Below, in pieces: positions 1 to 9,493 of a stretch of DNA of 64,000 bases. Position numbers and translations under genes: made by a program. The notes beneath the pieces were generated by a model. That model worked only from the letters and a program-made list of their open reading frames with translations. It made no database searches and had not been told where the DNA came from. Source of the stretch: ZC4RG29 sp964521255. GTDB lineage: Bacteria > Bacteroidota > Bacteroidia > Cytophagales > Cyclobacteriaceae. Location: positions 1 to 64,000 of the forward strand of contig CAZFRM010000006.1 in NCBI GenBank assembly GCA_964521255.1, read 5' to 3'. Each line of letters starts with the position of its first letter. The stretch's first letter is position 1.

Positions 1-91
1 CATCAAGAAAATCAAGGGATTGAAACGAATGCTACATTTTAGTCGGACAACAATAATAATTCATTCTCTAAAAACCTTCTCAACCCCAGGC

Positions 92-122
92 GCGTAGCAT
101 TTAAGCTACGCGTTTTTTTTTT
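92..122 (+). terminator. Rho-independent terminator of an upstream transcript
   Basis: A perfect 8-bp stem (CGCGTAGC at 92-99, GCTACGCG at 106-113) with a six-base loop is followed directly by nine T. The T-run is only on the + strand side, so it ends a rightward transcript that begins before the window. Nothing recognisable is seen in bases 1-90. Confidence 0.88.
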
Positions 123-227
123 GCATGTTGAATGACTGATTATCCAAAATCATGGCTTCTGTCGCCGTACCAAATTTTAAAATCATTTATAGGTGCAAAC
201 ATCTGCATCAATTCTTAAGTTGCGTTC

Positions 228-2963
228 ATGGAACGATCTTCAAAAAAACTTTTTTTACTGGATGCATATGCATTAATCTATAGAGCTCATTTTGCTTTTA
301 CAAAAAGTCCGAGAATAAATTCAAAGGGTCACAATACATCCGTAGCGTTCGGCTTCACAAATACGTTGCTGGAAGTTTTACAAAAACAAAAGCCTACTCA
401 CATAGGTGTTGCCTTTGATACTGCTGCACCTACTTTTCGGGATGAAATTTTCGAATCGTATAAGGCAACACGACAAGAGATGCCGGAAGATATTCGCTAT
501 GGTATTCCTAAAGTGAAAGAAATCATTCGGGGATTTAATATTCCTATTCTTGAAGTAGATGGATATGAGGCCGATGACATTATCGGTACACTTGCCAAGG
601 TAGCTACAACTAAAGGCTTCGAAGTTTTTATGATGACCCCCGATAAAGATTTTGGTCAGCTTGTAGATGATAATATTTCATTGTACAAACCTGCCTACAT
701 GGGAAATGTGGTTGATGTTTTAGGGCCGAAAGAAGTGTGTGATAAATGGGATATTGAAAATGTATCACAGGTAGCAGACATTCTGGGACTTCAGGGAGAT
801 TCCAGCGATAACATTCCCGGCATTCCTGGTATTGGTCCTAAGACGGCAGCGGCATTATTAAAAAAATATCATTCTGTAGAGAACATTGTTGCAAATGCAG
901 GAGAGCTTAAGGGTAAACAAAAGGAACTTGTTGAAACTTATGGCGAACAAGCTATTCTTTCAAAAAAATTAGCGACCATTATACTTGATGTTCCAATAGA
1001 ATTCAATGAAGATCAACTTGCTTATGTTGGTCCTGATGCCGAAATACTCAAGCCAATTTTTAATGATCTTGAATTCAAAGCTATTTCTGCGAGAGCATTT
1101 AATGAATCAGGTGGTAGCGTTCAGAAAATTTCTCGCCCTTCACAATTATCAATGTTTGATGCTGCTCCCGTAGAAGAAAATTCCGGGACAGAAGTTATTG
1201 GAGAGCGAAGTAATTTTTCAAACGATGGTGCTTCCTACAAAATAATAAACACAGCCGAAGCCCGGAGAGAACTTATCGACAAACTCAAAAAACAGAAAAG
1301 CGTATCGATAGAGGTTGTAGCCGATAATGTAGCGGGAGAAACTGCAATACACGGCTTTGCATTTTCCTATTCGCCCGGTGAGAGTTTTTACATTCCAGTT
1401 AACAGTGAAAATGATATCGATGCGCTCGTGATCGAATTGAATGCAGTTTTTGCGAATGATCAAATACAAAAGATCGGACATAACCTGAAAGCTTCTGCGT
1501 TGGCCTTAAAGGTTTTTGGCGGCGACATCGCAGGCGTCCTGTTTGATACCATGTTAGCACATTATCTTATTGAGCCGGAAGCTTCGCATGATTTATCAAT
1601 TCTTTGTGGTGAATATTTGCAATATGATCTTTTACCCGAGACGGATACGAATTTAGCAGACCGTGTCTGCGAGCGCGTGGACAAAATCTTACAACTACGT
1701 GATAAGCTTCAACGCGAACTTGAAAAGCGCGAGCATACCAAGCTTATGAACGATATTGAAATGCCGCTGGTGAAGGTGTTGGCTGCTATGGAGTTTGAAG
1801 GAGTAAAAGTAGATGTTGCTACGCTCTCGAAAATGTCAGATGAATTGAGAATTGAAAGTGAAAAAGTCCAGGAGGAAATATATAAGCTTGCGGGAACGCA
1901 ATTTAATATCGGGTCACCAAAGCAATTGGGAGAAATACTTTTTGAACAGTTGAAACTTATAGAAAAGCCCAAGAAAACGAAGTCAGGTCAATATGCTACT
2001 GGCGAAGACGTATTACTTAGCCTTGCAGATAAACATGATATCGTTAAGAAAATTCTCGACTTCAGGGAGTTTGAAAAACTTCGATCAACCTATGTTGATG
2101 CATTACCAAGAATGATCAGCAAGCGCGATGGAAGAATACATACAGATTATCGTCAGGCTTGGGCTGTTACGGGAAGGCTGAGTTCAAACAACCCAAACCT
2201 TCAGAACATTCCCATCCGCACAGAAAAAGGAAGAGCAATTCGCAAAGCATTTGTAGCGCGTAATGATGATTATCTTTTTATGTCAGCCGACTATTCACAA
2301 ATTGAATTGCGCATTGCCGCCGCGTTTGCAAAAGACAAAACCATGATCGAAGCTTTTCGCACGGGCCGCGACATACATACTACCACAGCTGCGGGAGTTT
2401 TTAAAGTACCGGTTGACCAGGTTGATCCCAATATGCGGCGTAAAGCAAAAGAGGTAAACTTTGGAATTCTTTATGGAAGTACCGCTTTTGGGTTAGCACA
2501 AAATCTTGGCATATCCAGATCGGAAGCTGCGGAAATTATTAATGCATACTTCAATGAATTTCCGTCGATCAAACGTTATATGGATGAATCGATAAATAAA
2601 GCGCGTGAACTTCAATATGTAGAAACAATTTTCGGAAGAAGAAGATATCTGCGTGATATCAATTCGAGAAATATAACAACTCGCGGGTTCGCCGAACGAA
2701 ATGCCATCAATGCTCCCATTCAGGGAAGCGCTGCCGATATCATTAAAATTGCTATGGTAAATATTCACGCCTGGATGCAAAAGGAAAAATTACGTTCTCG
2801 CATGATCATGCAAGTGCACGATGAACTTGTTTTCGATGTTCACAAAGATGAAGCTGATGCCATGAAGCAAAATATAATTCATTTAATGAAAACTGCAGTT
2901 GAGCTTGAAGTACCCATGGAAGTAGAAGCAGGAATAGGAAAGAATTGGCTGGAAGCTCACTAG
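228..2963 (+). CDS. polA: DNA polymerase I, proofreading site apparently inactivated
   Basis: DNA repair and Okazaki-fragment-processing polymerase, 911 residues, normal length for the family. The N-terminal 5'-3' nuclease domain (about 1-300) has intact acidic motifs (DGYEADDIIG, TPDKDFGQLV, GDSSDNIPGIPGIGPKTA). The C-terminal polymerase domain (about 510-911) has motif A SADYSQIE with Asp688, the O-helix RRKAKEVNFGILYG and motif C QVHDELVFDV with Asp865/Glu866. The middle 3'-5' exonuclease-like domain (about 340-500) keeps the fold signature but lacks the catalytic residues: by alignment from memory to E. coli Asp355, Glu357, Asp424, Tyr497 and Asp501 the residues are Glu362, Val364, Ser423, Arg479 and Arg483. 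So I infer polymerase and 5' nuclease activity but no proofreading. It is a single gene after a terminator; no clear promoter is seen. Confidence 0.97.
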   Translation: MERSSKKLFLLDAYALIYRAHFAFTKSPRINSKGHNTSVAFGFTNTLLEVLQKQKPTHIGVAFDTAAPTFRDEIFESYKATRQEMPEDIRYGIPKVKEIIRGFNIPILEVDGYEADDIIGTLAKVATTKGFEVFMMTPDKDFGQLVDDNISLYKPAYMGNVVDVLGPKEVCDKWDIENVSQVADILGLQGDSSDNIPGIPGIGPKTAAALLKKYHSVENIVANAGELKGKQKELVETYGEQAILSKKLATIILDVPIEFNEDQLAYVGPDAEILKPIFNDLEFKAISARAFNESGGSVQKISRPSQLSMFDAAPVEENSGTEVIGERSNFSNDGASYKIINTAEARRELIDKLKKQKSVSIEVVADNVAGETAIHGFAFSYSPGESFYIPVNSENDIDALVIELNAVFANDQIQKIGHNLKASALALKVFGGDIAGVLFDTMLAHYLIEPEASHDLSILCGEYLQYDLLPETDTNLADRVCERVDKILQLRDKLQRELEKREHTKLMNDIEMPLVKVLAAMEFEGVKVDVATLSKMSDELRIESEKVQEEIYKLAGTQFNIGSPKQLGEILFEQLKLIEKPKKTKSGQYATGEDVLLSLADKHDIVKKILDFREFEKLRSTYVDALPRMISKRDGRIHTDYRQAWAVTGRLSSNNPNLQNIPIRTEKGRAIRKAFVARNDDYLFMSADYSQIELRIAAAFAKDKTMIEAFRTGRDIHTTTAAGVFKVPVDQVDPNMRRKAKEVNFGILYGSTAFGLAQNLGISRSEAAEIINAYFNEFPSIKRYMDESINKARELQYVETIFGRRRYLRDINSRNITTRGFAERNAINAPIQGSAADIIKIAMVNIHAWMQKEKLRSRMIMQVHDELVFDVHKDEADAMKQNIIHLMKTAVELEVPMEVEAGIGKNWLEAH

Positions 2964-2969
2964 CGGGAA

Positions 2970-3193
2970 GGTTAATTGTTAAACGTTAATCGGAACAGTA
3001 GCATGGTTGTCTCTCATTTGATAATCTCACACCCCGAACCCCACCCCCACACAAAATCCCCCTTAACAAAGGGGGGCGTAGGATGTGCGTTAGCGGGGTT
3101 GTAAACGACGCATGTTAAATTTAATACATCACGTTTCGAAATAAACGAAAGTTGTAATTGAAGCCGATTAACGATTAACCTTTAACGATTAAC
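2970..3193. repeat. Intergenic repeat: outer inverted repeat around a REP-like hairpin
   Basis: Between polA and the dehydratase, an imperfect outer inverted repeat built of GTTAATCG/CGATTAAC words (2970-2993 and 3164-3193) encloses a G/C hairpin (CCCCCTT at 3058-3064, loop AACA, AAGGGGG at 3069-3075). Read on the minus strand the hairpin is followed by a G-rich tail (GGGGGTGGGGTTCGGGGTG). It resembles the elements at 18285, 33688, 41339 and 51150. No coding potential is seen. Confidence 0.6.
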
Positions 3194-3201
3194 TTTTCAA
3201 A

Positions 3202-4149
3202 ATGATAACAGCCAACACAATTCTCGAAGCACACGAAAGAATCAAACCCTATATTAATCATACACCGGTTATCACTTCAGAAAACCTTGATGAGCTTGCC
3301 GGATGTTCTTTTTACTTTAAATGTGAAAACCTTCAAAAGATAGGAGCATTTAAAGCACGAGGCGCAATGAATGCCATGCTTTCTTTTTCTCCTGAAATGC
3401 GAAGTAACGGTGTGGCAACGCATTCATCAGGAAATCATGCGCAGGCTGTGGCAAGGGCTGCGAAGCTTGTAAATACAAAAGCGTATATAGTGATGCCAAA
3501 AAATGTCCCGGTGATTAAGAAGGAGGGCGTTAAAAACTATGGCGGAATAATAATCGAATGTGAGCCAACTCAAGAATCACGAGAATCAACATTGGCGGAT
3601 GTTATAAGAAAGACAAGCGCAGTTGAGATTCACCCTTTTAATAATTATGAAGTTATAGCAGGGCAGGCTACAGCAGCCAAAGAGTTAATAGATGAAGTGC
3701 CCGGGCTGGACTTTATTGTGGCGCCGGTCGGTGGTGGAGGCTTGATAAGCGGAACATCACTCGCCGCTAAATACTTTTCACCGCAGACAAATGTAATTGC
3801 CGGTGAACCATCCGGCGCAGATGATGCATTCCGCTCAATGCAATCGGGGAAAATAGAACGCTCTCAATCAAATACAATTGCTGACGGGCTTCTAACATCA
3901 CTGGGGGACAAAACTTTTGCTATCATCCGGGAGAATGTTCAGGAGATTATCACCGTTAGCGATGAAGAAATAATAAAAGCCATGCGTCTTGTATGGGAAA
4001 AATTGAAAGTAATCATTGAACCTTCCGGCGCTGTACCATTAGCTGCAGTCATGAAACAGAAGGAGAAATTCTTAAATAAACGTGTTGGAATAATTTTTAG
4101 CGGAGGAAATGTGGATTTAGAAAATGCGGTTACGTTGTTTAGGAAGTAA
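3202..4149 (+). CDS. PLP-dependent threonine/serine dehydratase (fold type II)
   Basis: Predicted to deaminate L-threonine or L-serine to 2-oxobutyrate or pyruvate using pyridoxal phosphate; a serine racemase activity is also possible in this family. The 315 residues form one catalytic domain with no C-terminal ACT regulatory domain, so it resembles catabolic (TdcB-like) rather than biosynthetic (IlvA) enzymes. Lys51 in GAFKARGAMNA is the Schiff-base lysine, SSGNHAQAVA is the asparagine/substrate loop, VGGGGLISGT binds the PLP phosphate and FSGGNVDL is the C-terminal ring-contact motif. It stands alone, convergent with the M1 peptidase genes. Exact substrate cannot be settled by reading. Confidence 0.9.
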   Translation: MITANTILEAHERIKPYINHTPVITSENLDELAGCSFYFKCENLQKIGAFKARGAMNAMLSFSPEMRSNGVATHSSGNHAQAVARAAKLVNTKAYIVMPKNVPVIKKEGVKNYGGIIIECEPTQESRESTLADVIRKTSAVEIHPFNNYEVIAGQATAAKELIDEVPGLDFIVAPVGGGGLISGTSLAAKYFSPQTNVIAGEPSGADDAFRSMQSGKIERSQSNTIADGLLTSLGDKTFAIIRENVQEIITVSDEEIIKAMRLVWEKLKVIIEPSGAVPLAAVMKQKEKFLNKRVGIIFSGGNVDLENAVTLFRK

Positions 4150-4166
4150 TTTGTCTTGAGTTGTTT

Positions 4167-4192
4167 CCCGCAGATCGCGCTAAATCTGCGGG
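4167..4192. repeat. Palindromic hairpin between convergent genes
   Basis: A perfect 9-bp stem (CCCGCAGAT / ATCTGCGGG, 8-base loop) lies in the 59-bp gap between two convergent genes. There is no T-run on either side, so it is not a canonical terminator, though it could slow polymerase. The same word reappears at about 30947 in an imperfect form. Confidence 0.5.
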
Positions 4193-4208
4193 ACTAAATG
4201 CGTTAGAA

Positions 4209-6446
4209 TCAATTCACCTGTTTCTTGAATGTATCAAACTTTGATGTAGATTGTTTCGGAAAGAAATTATTCCGGATATTAACATCGCCTGTTTCAAAAT
4301 TTGGATCTATTACAACAGTTACAACTTCTTTGGTTTTCACAAATACCTTAGTAACCACTTCTTCATTTATGCGCCATATTTCCGCAGGTAAACGATCGAT
4401 TTCTTTTGACCCATCTTTGTAAGTCCATTCAATGATGAGGGGTGTAACCAATCCGCCAATGTTTTTAATGGTGATTTCGTAAATGTTTTTATCCGCTAAT
4501 GATTGAATGAATTTTTGGTCATCCATCTTATTACGAAACTCGCCATAGGCGAAAGAAGGTGTTTGCATTACAGTTAAAGGTTGCGGGCCGTTGCTAAAAT
4601 CATTTGCAGTTTCATCACCTTGAGCTATCGTTTCCTTTTTGGTTTTCTTTGCCCTGTTCTCAAGATCTTTCGTTTGTGGATTTACTTTAAACCATTTCAC
4701 TTCTTCCAGGTCTACATCTACGGCATCGGTTCCATAAAACCATCCGCGCCAAAACCAGTCGAGATCAACAGCAGAAGCGTCTTCCATTGTCCGGAAAAAA
4801 TCAGCTGGCTTAGGATGCTTAAAAGCCCAGCGCTCTGCATAAGTTTTAAAAGCTTTATCGAAAAGTTCAGGACCCATTACTGTATTGCGCAGAAGTGTAA
4901 GTGCTGCCACCGGCTTATAGTATGCGTTTGGACTATACTCTAATTCAGGAACATTATCAGCCGAAGTCATTACAGGGCGCATTTCACTTTTATCTCCCCG
5001 CATGTAGCTGGTTATACTTCTCGGTAGTCCTTCTGTAAAATTGAATACCGGGTAGCGCTCGCGAACAGTCTCTCCTTCCAGGAATGTATTGATGCCTTCA
5101 TCCATCCATGCCCATTGACGTTCATCGGAATTGACAATCATGGGGAAAAAATTATGCCCGACTTCATGTACAATAACACTGATCATTTTTAGCGCGGTAG
5201 CCTGGGAATATTTTCCCTCCGGTGAAGGCCTTCCCCAGTTAAAGCAGATCATGGGATATTCCATACCAATATCAGCCGTATGAACTGCATAGGCTACTGG
5301 ATAGGGATAATCAATTGTTCTTGCTGAATAAACTTCCAGCGCATTTTTAATAGCTTTAGTTGATTCTTTTTCCCACAACGGATTCCCTTCTTTTGGATAT
5401 AAAGACATGGCTAGAGGAGTATTGTTCCCTGCTTTTACAGCCATTGCATCCCAGATAAATTTTCGCGAAGAAGTAAAAGCAAAATCACGCACATTCTCAG
5501 CGCGAAAGTTCCAGGTACTTTTCTTTGATGAATGTTGTTTCTCTTTTTCTTTGGCTTCGGATTCTGTAACAATGAAGACTTGTTTGTCAAATGATTTTTT
5601 TGCGCGCTCAAATCGTTCCTGTTGTTCTTTTGTCAGTACATCTTTTGGATTTTGAAGCGTTCCTGTTGCACCAACAATGTGATCAGAGGGTACGGTGATC
5701 TTAACATCAAAATTTCCAAAAGTCAATGCGAACTCAGCCTGACTTGTAAATTGTTTGTTTTGCCATCCTTCATAATCATCGAATACGCACATGCGTGGAT
5801 ACCATTCTGTAAAAGCATACAGGTAGTTACCATCCCTGGGGAAATATTCATATCCGCCCCGTCCGTCCTGAAACATCATGCGTTCATAATCTTTATAGTT
5901 CCACTCAATGGAAAAAGAAACCTTCTCTCCTGTTTTCAAAGCAGAAGGAAGATCGATGCGCATCATGGTGTAGTTGATTACATAAGGCAAAGGTTTCCCG
6001 TTTGCGTCTTTTACAGATTTGATATTAAATCCTCCTTCGTAATCGGCAAGGGCAATGTTGCTATAGGTAAGAAGATATGCGGGCAATGAATCGTATATGG
6101 CTCCTTCTTTCGTCAGGTTTGTAAAACTATTTTTTGAAAAAATATTTTGATCGAGTTGAACCCAGAGATAATTAAGTGGTTCAGGAGAATTGTTGTAATA
6201 CGTGATAACCTCTTTTCCGGTTAACTCTTGCTTTTCATCATTGACTTCGGCTTCGATAACATAGTCTGCACGTTGCTGCCAGTAATTCGAACCAGGAGCA
6301 CCGCTTGCTGTTCGATAACTATTGGGTGTTGGAATTTCATTTGGGCCGAGTTGCTCAAATTTTCCTTTCCATTGTTGTTGACCACGACTTGAAATGATAC
6401 CAAAACAAAATATTATGGAGAGGATGATATATGAAATCTTAACCAT
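4209..6446 (-). CDS. Secreted M1-family zinc metallopeptidase (paralogue 1)
   Basis: Likely a periplasmic or surface aminopeptidase that trims peptides. 745 residues. An N-terminal signal peptide (about 1-22, hydrophobic IILSIIFCFGII then SRG-QQ) precedes an M1 fold. The zinc site is His427-Glu-Val-Gly-His431 with the third ligand Glu450 in WMDEG, the classic HEXXH-18-E spacing. The substrate-N-terminus motif is GMEYP (DIGMEYPMICF) in place of the common GAMEN, which suggests altered peptide specificity. It is co-linear along its whole length with the next gene upstream (6519-8762) and separated by 72 bp, so the pair is a tandem duplication, probably co-transcribed leftward. Confidence 0.92.
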   Translation of the reverse strand: MVKISYIILSIIFCFGIISSRGQQQWKGKFEQLGPNEIPTPNSYRTASGAPGSNYWQQRADYVIEAEVNDEKQELTGKEVITYYNNSPEPLNYLWVQLDQNIFSKNSFTNLTKEGAIYDSLPAYLLTYSNIALADYEGGFNIKSVKDANGKPLPYVINYTMMRIDLPSALKTGEKVSFSIEWNYKDYERMMFQDGRGGYEYFPRDGNYLYAFTEWYPRMCVFDDYEGWQNKQFTSQAEFALTFGNFDVKITVPSDHIVGATGTLQNPKDVLTKEQQERFERAKKSFDKQVFIVTESEAKEKEKQHSSKKSTWNFRAENVRDFAFTSSRKFIWDAMAVKAGNNTPLAMSLYPKEGNPLWEKESTKAIKNALEVYSARTIDYPYPVAYAVHTADIGMEYPMICFNWGRPSPEGKYSQATALKMISVIVHEVGHNFFPMIVNSDERQWAWMDEGINTFLEGETVRERYPVFNFTEGLPRSITSYMRGDKSEMRPVMTSADNVPELEYSPNAYYKPVAALTLLRNTVMGPELFDKAFKTYAERWAFKHPKPADFFRTMEDASAVDLDWFWRGWFYGTDAVDVDLEEVKWFKVNPQTKDLENRAKKTKKETIAQGDETANDFSNGPQPLTVMQTPSFAYGEFRNKMDDQKFIQSLADKNIYEITIKNIGGLVTPLIIEWTYKDGSKEIDRLPAEIWRINEEVVTKVFVKTKEVVTVVIDPNFETGDVNIRNNFFPKQSTSKFDTFKKQVN

Positions 6447-6518
6447 TTCGATCGGGGACTTTTATACAATTTATTAATTATTCTTTTATGTGGTGGGTTG
6501 GGTTAGCAGAGCAAGGAT

Positions 6519-8762
6519 TTAGGGCGAAGATTTTGCCCCGTTTTTTGGTGAATATCCAGGTGTAGAGTTTTGTGTTTCTTTATCCTTAAATGAATCGACC
6601 TTACTCTTTTGCGTTACACGTGGAAAGGAATTGTTTTCACTATTAACATCAGTAGTTTCCTGCAGTGGATCAAAAAGGACATTTACTACTTCCTTGTCTT
6701 TGACAAATACTTTAGTTACCTCCTGTTCATTTGTTCTCCATATCTCTGCCGGTATGCGCTCAATCTCTTTCGTGCCGTCTTTGTACGTCCACTGAATGAT
6801 AACAGGCATTACCAGCCCGCCGCGATTACTCAGTTTAACTTCATAAATATTCTTTTCTTCTAAGCGGGAGATAACCGAAGCATCATCAATCCGGTTTCTG
6901 AATTCACCATAAAATCTGCTATCGGTTGGGAAAACATGAAATGGTTCAGGACCTTGAATTTGATTTTTTACCCCTACATCATTCCTCACATTTTTTTCAC
7001 GATTCTCAAGATTGGTTTTTTGATTGCTTAAGCGATACCACTTAACATCGTCAACAGAAATATCTACGTTATCAGTTGTATAGTACCAGCCCTTCCAAAA
7101 CCAATCCAGATCAACGGCTGATGCATCTTCCATTGTTCTGAAAAAGTCGGCAGGCTTGGGCTGCTTAAAGGCCCAGCGCTGTGCATATTCTTTAAAAGCT
7201 CTATCAAACAGTTCAGGTCCCATCACCGTTTCGCGAAGGATGTTTAGCGAAGCTGCACATTTCGAATATTGTTCCTGGCCCAACTGAATAATTTGTTCCG
7301 GATTAGTCATCAGCGGGCGATACATATCTTTTTCACCTTTCATATAAGGAACAAGCAAACTGGCTGGCCCTCGTTTGGAAGGGAAGTTCTCATAACACTC
7401 CTGCTCTGTTCTGAATTGCAAAAAAGAGTTTAGTCCCTCATCCATCCATGCCCATTGACGTTCATCATTGTTGATAATCATGGGAAAAAAGTTATGACCT
7501 ACCTCGTGAATAATAACTCCGATCATTCTATACTTAAGCACATCATTATATACACCTTTAACAGGTCTGCCGTAATTAAAACATATCATCGGATATTCCA
7601 TGCCAATGTCTGCTGTATGAACAGAGATGGCTACCGGATAGGGATAATCAATTGTGTATTTCGAATAAGTGACTAATGTATTTTTTACTGCTTTTGTCGA
7701 TTCCAATTCCCACAACGGATTACCTTCTTTCGGATAGAATGACATGGCTAAAGGAGTTTTATTTCCAATCTTTACAGCCATAGCATCCCAAATAAATTTT
7801 CGCGATGATGCGAAAGCAAAGTCACGAACATTTTCAGCGTGAAACTCCCATGTCTTTTTCTCTTTCGATCTCGATTTTTCTTTCGCGATAGCTTGTTCTT
7901 CGCTAACGATTATCACCGGATTGTCAAAAGTTGTTTTAGCTTTTTCAAATCGCTCCAGTTCCCCTTTGCTTAACACATCTTTTGCATTCATCAATGTGCC
8001 GGTAGCTGCTATGAGATGATCAGCCGGAACTGTTATCCGAACTTTATAATTACCAAACGATAAAGCAAACTCACCTCTGCCTAAATATTGTTTGTTCTGC
8101 CATCCTTCAACGTCATCATACACACACATGCGCGGGAAAAATTGAGCAATCGTATAAATGTAATTTCCATCTTCAATAAAATATTCCATTCCGCTGCGCT
8201 GCCTATCAAGCATTCTGTCACCAATCTTAAAAGACCACTCAATAGAAAAAGTAAATTGCTGTCCTGATGCAAGCGGCTGAGGAAGATCAACACGCATCAT
8301 GGTTTGGTTGATTAAATAAGGTAAGGCCTTATCGTTATTCTTTACTGAAGTGATAGTGTAGCCACCGGCAGGTTTGTGAAGTGCAAATTTATCGGCAACA
8401 TCTTTAGCGCTTGCTCCATCTTCAACCTTATTTGTTTTTGTTTTTTGTGTAAGATTATCCTCAGCTAAAATGTTTTGATCAAGCTGAAGCCAAAGAAAAG
8501 TGAGGCTTTCCGGAGCGTTATTGTAATAGGTTATGGTTTCTTTTCCGGTGATTTGTTGCGTATCATCATTCAATTCTACATTGATAACATAATCCGCCTG
8601 CTGCTGCCAGTACTTTGCCCCTGGCGCACCTGATCCGGTTCGGTATTCATTTGGAGTTGGCAGCATCTGCCCCATTTGTTCAAACTTGCCCTGCCATTGT
8701 TGTTGAGAAAAACCCTTTTGAGTCAGGATTACCAATACAATAATTATCACTCGCTTCATCAC
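6519..8762 (-). CDS. Secreted M1-family zinc metallopeptidase (paralogue 2)
   Basis: Second copy of the tandem pair, 747 residues. A signal peptide ends near residue 19 (VLVILTQKGFSQ). The zinc site is His419-Glu-Val-Gly-His423 with Glu442; the exopeptidase-like motif is again GMEYP. Whole blocks are shared with the neighbour (for example ENVRDFAF-SSRKFIWDAMAVK, FFRTMEDASAVDLDWFW), while the region just after the catalytic helix (SFLQFRTEQECYENFPSKRG versus TFLEGETVRERYPVFNF) and the C-terminus differ, so both probably remain functional with different substrate pockets. The C-terminal about 25 residues are low-complexity and polar. It is the first gene of the leftward pair. Confidence 0.92.
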   Translation of the reverse strand: MMKRVIIIVLVILTQKGFSQQQWQGKFEQMGQMLPTPNEYRTGSGAPGAKYWQQQADYVINVELNDDTQQITGKETITYYNNAPESLTFLWLQLDQNILAEDNLTQKTKTNKVEDGASAKDVADKFALHKPAGGYTITSVKNNDKALPYLINQTMMRVDLPQPLASGQQFTFSIEWSFKIGDRMLDRQRSGMEYFIEDGNYIYTIAQFFPRMCVYDDVEGWQNKQYLGRGEFALSFGNYKVRITVPADHLIAATGTLMNAKDVLSKGELERFEKAKTTFDNPVIIVSEEQAIAKEKSRSKEKKTWEFHAENVRDFAFASSRKFIWDAMAVKIGNKTPLAMSFYPKEGNPLWELESTKAVKNTLVTYSKYTIDYPYPVAISVHTADIGMEYPMICFNYGRPVKGVYNDVLKYRMIGVIIHEVGHNFFPMIINNDERQWAWMDEGLNSFLQFRTEQECYENFPSKRGPASLLVPYMKGEKDMYRPLMTNPEQIIQLGQEQYSKCAASLNILRETVMGPELFDRAFKEYAQRWAFKQPKPADFFRTMEDASAVDLDWFWKGWYYTTDNVDISVDDVKWYRLSNQKTNLENREKNVRNDVGVKNQIQGPEPFHVFPTDSRFYGEFRNRIDDASVISRLEEKNIYEVKLSNRGGLVMPVIIQWTYKDGTKEIERIPAEIWRTNEQEVTKVFVKDKEVVNVLFDPLQETTDVNSENNSFPRVTQKSKVDSFKDKETQNSTPGYSPKNGAKSSP

Positions 8763-8813
8763 ATATACCTTATTGTGTCAATAAATTTATTTAGAGAATA
8801 ATACTTAAGGGTA

Positions 8814-9401
8814 TTACCAAAACGCTGTTTCTTTCATTAGCATGAGAGAAATGCCCGCCACCCCTGAAGAAATCACCAACTTCCAGTCACGCCGGGATAT
8901 TCCAAATAGATCGACAAAGATAAAACAAGAAGACAAGAATATCACCACTATAATGAGTTGGCCAAACTCAAGGCCCACATTGAAAGCAAATAACGGTGTA
9001 AGAATATTTTCACTTTTTCCTAAAATCGCTCTTAGGTAGTTCGAGAAACCCATGCCATGTATCAAACCAAAAAATAATGCAAAGGCATAATTAATTTGGA
9101 TTTTCCCGTCACTGTAGGCGTCTTCTTTCTTAAAAATATTGGAAACAGCGGTTATAAAAATGGTAACGGGAATCAGGAACTCAATCCATTCACTTTTGAC
9201 TTTAATCAAATTGAGTGTGGCAAGGGCCAGGGTTATAGAATGCCCTACAGTAAATGCCGTTACAAGAATAAGCACCTGCTTCCAGTCCCGTGATGTGTAG
9301 AGGGTACATAAGGCAATCACAAATAAAATGTGATCATAACCATTGGCATAATCGAGAATATGATCTCTGCCTAAATCAAAGTAAAGTCGAAATGAGCTCA
9401 T
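8814..9401 (-). CDS. HupE/UreJ-like integral membrane protein
   Basis: 195 residues, about six hydrophobic segments. Family motifs seen in order: GYDHILFVIAL, TAFTVGHSITLALA, FGLIHGMGFSNYL, FNVGLEFGQL. Conserved histidines sit in membrane segments. HupE/UreJ proteins are known or proposed nickel/metal permeases of hydrogenase and urease operons, but neither enzyme is nearby; in Bacteroidota this shorter version often sits beside M1 peptidases and DUF6702 proteins, as here. The transported ion is unknown. It is divergent from the DUF6702 gene and co-directional with the M1 pair, 51 bp upstream of it. Confidence 0.85.
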   Translation of the reverse strand: MSSFRLYFDLGRDHILDYANGYDHILFVIALCTLYTSRDWKQVLILVTAFTVGHSITLALATLNLIKVKSEWIEFLIPVTIFITAVSNIFKKEDAYSDGKIQINYAFALFFGLIHGMGFSNYLRAILGKSENILTPLFAFNVGLEFGQLIIVVIFLSSCFIFVDLFGISRRDWKLVISSGVAGISLMLMKETAFW

Positions 9402-9427
9402 ACGAATAGGGGCTCAAGTATAATGCT

Positions 9428-9435
9428 TAATTTTG
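9428..9435 (+). promoter_or_regulatory. Candidate -7 box (TAATTTTG) for the DUF6702 gene
   Basis: Matches the Bacteroidota -7 consensus TAnnTTTG in the 92-bp divergent gap between the HupE-like and DUF6702 genes, 58 bp before the DUF6702 start. No TTG -33 box at the usual spacing is visible, so this is tentative. Confidence 0.35.
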
Positions 9436-9493
9436 GAATCGTTAAATGTTATATGGTTAATGGTATCAGGGAAATTGGAGAATGAATAATTGA

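Noticed and set aside
1..91. Possible 3' end of a small RNA before the terminator
   Set aside because: There is a strong terminator, but too little upstream sequence and no recognised RNA motif.
4225..6089. Several open frames on the + strand inside the M1 peptidase gene
   Set aside because: They are antisense to a clear, motif-rich gene, have no family likeness and no start context; shadows of the opposite strand.
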